A stretch of DNA of 64,000 nt, taken from assembly GCA_003249225.1 (NCBI GenBank), contig QKJQ01000001.1, positions 22,173 to 86,172 of the forward strand, given 5' to 3'. The notes beneath the pieces are model-generated. The model had not been told where the DNA came from and did no database searches. It saw only the letters and a program-made list of their open reading frames with translations. Source of the stretch: Clostridia bacterium. Lineage in GTDB: Bacteria; Bacillota; Clostridia; Lachnospirales; Lachnospiraceae. A program made the position numbers and the translations under genes. Positions 63,084-64,000 of this stretch are shown one piece after another. Numbering within the stretch: position 1 is the first letter of the stretch; every line of letters begins with the position of its first letter.

Positions 63084-63566
63084 TTAACCCTCCTGGTATT
63101 CCATTATTAATAGTTTCCGTCCGTATTGCAGACGTTTCCTTACAGTTGCTGGCCTAATTTTTAAAATGGATGCTATTTCATCCGTCTTATAGCCGCTGAT
63201 ATAATGCAGACAAATAACGATTCTGTAATTTGGAGGCAATTCCATGACCAGCCTTATCATTTCACCATTTTCCTCTGTTTTGTAATAATCGCAAAAATCC
63301 TCGATATTGAGTGCCTCCCGATAAGCTCTTGATTTGTATACATCCTTGCATACATTTTTAGCAACACGAATAAGCCAGGCTTTTTCATGTTCACTGCTTT
63401 GAAATTCGGGCGACTTGTTTATATACTTTAAGATTGTTTCCTGTAAGGCATCCTCGGCATCGCTCTCATTACGCAGCATAATCAGGCATATTTTAAAAAT
63501 CATATCGCCATGCTGATCTACGACCCGTTCAATCTTATCATTGGTCGGATATTCATGACTTTTCAA
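63084..63566 (-). CDS. ECF-type RNA polymerase sigma factor
   Basis: A 160-residue sigma factor. Region 2 is IFKICLIMLRNESDAEDALQ then ETILKYINKSPEFQSSEHEK with AWLIRVAKNVCKDVYKS; region 4 is LVMELPPNYRIVICLHYISG and YKTDEIASILKIRPATVRKR. The start is TTG at 63566, supported by AAAGGAGG eight bases upstream. It is followed directly by its membrane partner. The promoter it recognises may lie in the 400-base region upstream (63567-64000), where I could not find a clear paired motif. Confidence 0.9.
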   Translation of the reverse strand: MKSHEYPTNDKIERVVDQHGDMIFKICLIMLRNESDAEDALQETILKYINKSPEFQSSEHEKAWLIRVAKNVCKDVYKSRAYREALNIEDFCDYYKTEENGEMIRLVMELPPNYRIVICLHYISGYKTDEIASILKIRPATVRKRLQYGRKLLIMEYQEG

Positions 63567-64000
63567 TGCTATCGCCTCCTTTCACTTACTGCTAGGACAA
63601 ATGACTGTAAAACTGAAAGAGTTTTTAAGCTCAGAATGCCGCCAATTCGCCTGTTCACTATATATACGATTAAGAACTGGATTTTGTGATAAATAAAATT
63701 AATAATCCAACTTATTTTACTTGATTCATATGTTATCCTATGTATAATAAATATGGAAGTATATATCAAAATTATGAAACAAGTTTGTTCACAATTTTGT
63801 CTTGCCTTCACTTAATATTTGAGTAAAAGTGTAAGTAGATGTATAACAATGTTTATAGGAGACTAACTATTAGAAGTCAATAGATTTTTTTAATTATTTT
63901 AACTTAGCAGAAGGGTATACTTAATAAACCTTTCAAAAGTTCATTTTGAAAAGCAATGTATATGATTATTGCTGATTAACCACTACATTAATCAGCGAAG
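63567..64000. other. AT-rich region upstream of the second sigma operon
   Basis: No supported gene, strong hairpin or consensus promoter seen; an open frame of 80 codons (63569-63811, minus) lacks a ribosome site and family features. Confidence 0.4.

Noticed and set aside
63569..63811. An 80-codon minus-strand frame
   Set aside because: AT-rich, no ribosome site and no family match.
1..64000. CRISPR arrays, rRNA or tRNA genes, intact IS elements or prophage
   Set aside because: I looked for regular spaced repeats, conserved rRNA/tRNA blocks, transposase and integrase motifs and saw none; the repeats present are short 13-14 bp tandem units.

Overview
The window looks like chromosomal DNA from a low-to-mid GC Gram-positive anaerobe of the Clostridia, most probably a Lachnospiraceae-type gut bacterium. 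The clues are strong AGGAGG ribosome sites, lipobox-type binding proteins, five tRNA-sensing T-box leaders, CsoR copper-type regulation, an EFR1-type ferredoxin, a DUF4003 protein and dense ABC/LacI carbohydrate loci. No rRNA, tRNA, CRISPR array, intact insertion sequence or prophage was seen.

Layout. 1-3.8 kb: end of a YesN-type response regulator and a pectinesterase-like beta-helix protein. 3.8-9.3 kb: flavin reductase-like protein, a TetR regulator divergent from an ABC-2 exporter, and a LysR/YeiH pair. 9.5-13.3 kb: ion transporter, alpha/beta hydrolase and a small excisionase-like HTH protein. 13.5-21.6 kb: an alpha-glucoside operon read leftward (binding protein, two permeases, GH31, LacI, GH13) with twin palindromic operators and a terminator. 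21.9-28.3 kb: DUF4003, EFR1 ferredoxin, SdpI-like protein, HAD phosphatase, a ParB-fold protein flanked by two copies of a probable small-RNA cassette, then an ECF sigma factor with a membrane partner. 28.4-31 kb: tyrS with a T-box. 30-39.8 kb: a peptide import and nitrogen operon (oppBCDF, oppA, an aminotransferase, an Amt-PII fusion, a dipeptidase). 39.9-47.4 kb: two MATE exporters, a dehydrogenase/TetR pair, glyS with a T-box, and a truncated acetyltransferase that has its own T-box.

47.5-53.4 kb is a degraded, AT-rich accessory stretch: a partial duplicate of a metal ATPase gene, orphan membrane proteins, a gene with two in-frame stops, the metal P-type ATPase with CsoR operators, and csoR. 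53.5-61.6 kb holds thrS and alaS (both short forms, both with T-boxes) around a choline-kinase-like gene, a terpenoid-toroid protein, PhzF and a membrane protein. 61.8-64 kb ends with a second ECF sigma/anti-sigma pair and an RCC1-like fragment.

The most interesting signals are: (1) two homologous intergenic cassettes at about 25.22-25.45 and 26.11-26.29 kb, each with four hexamers in exact 11-bp register (like a PhoP/PhoB-type box), a TATACT -10 box, a C-rich 'ACTCCCC' segment and a C-rich terminator loop, which predict two paralogous response-regulator-controlled sRNAs; (2) an Amt-PII fusion in which both pore histidines are replaced; (3) a T-box, best read as Met-specific, before a truncated acetyltransferase; (4) a terminator-like hairpin that abuts the Shine-Dalgarno of the opp operon. 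All functional statements are inferred from sequence; no searches were run.
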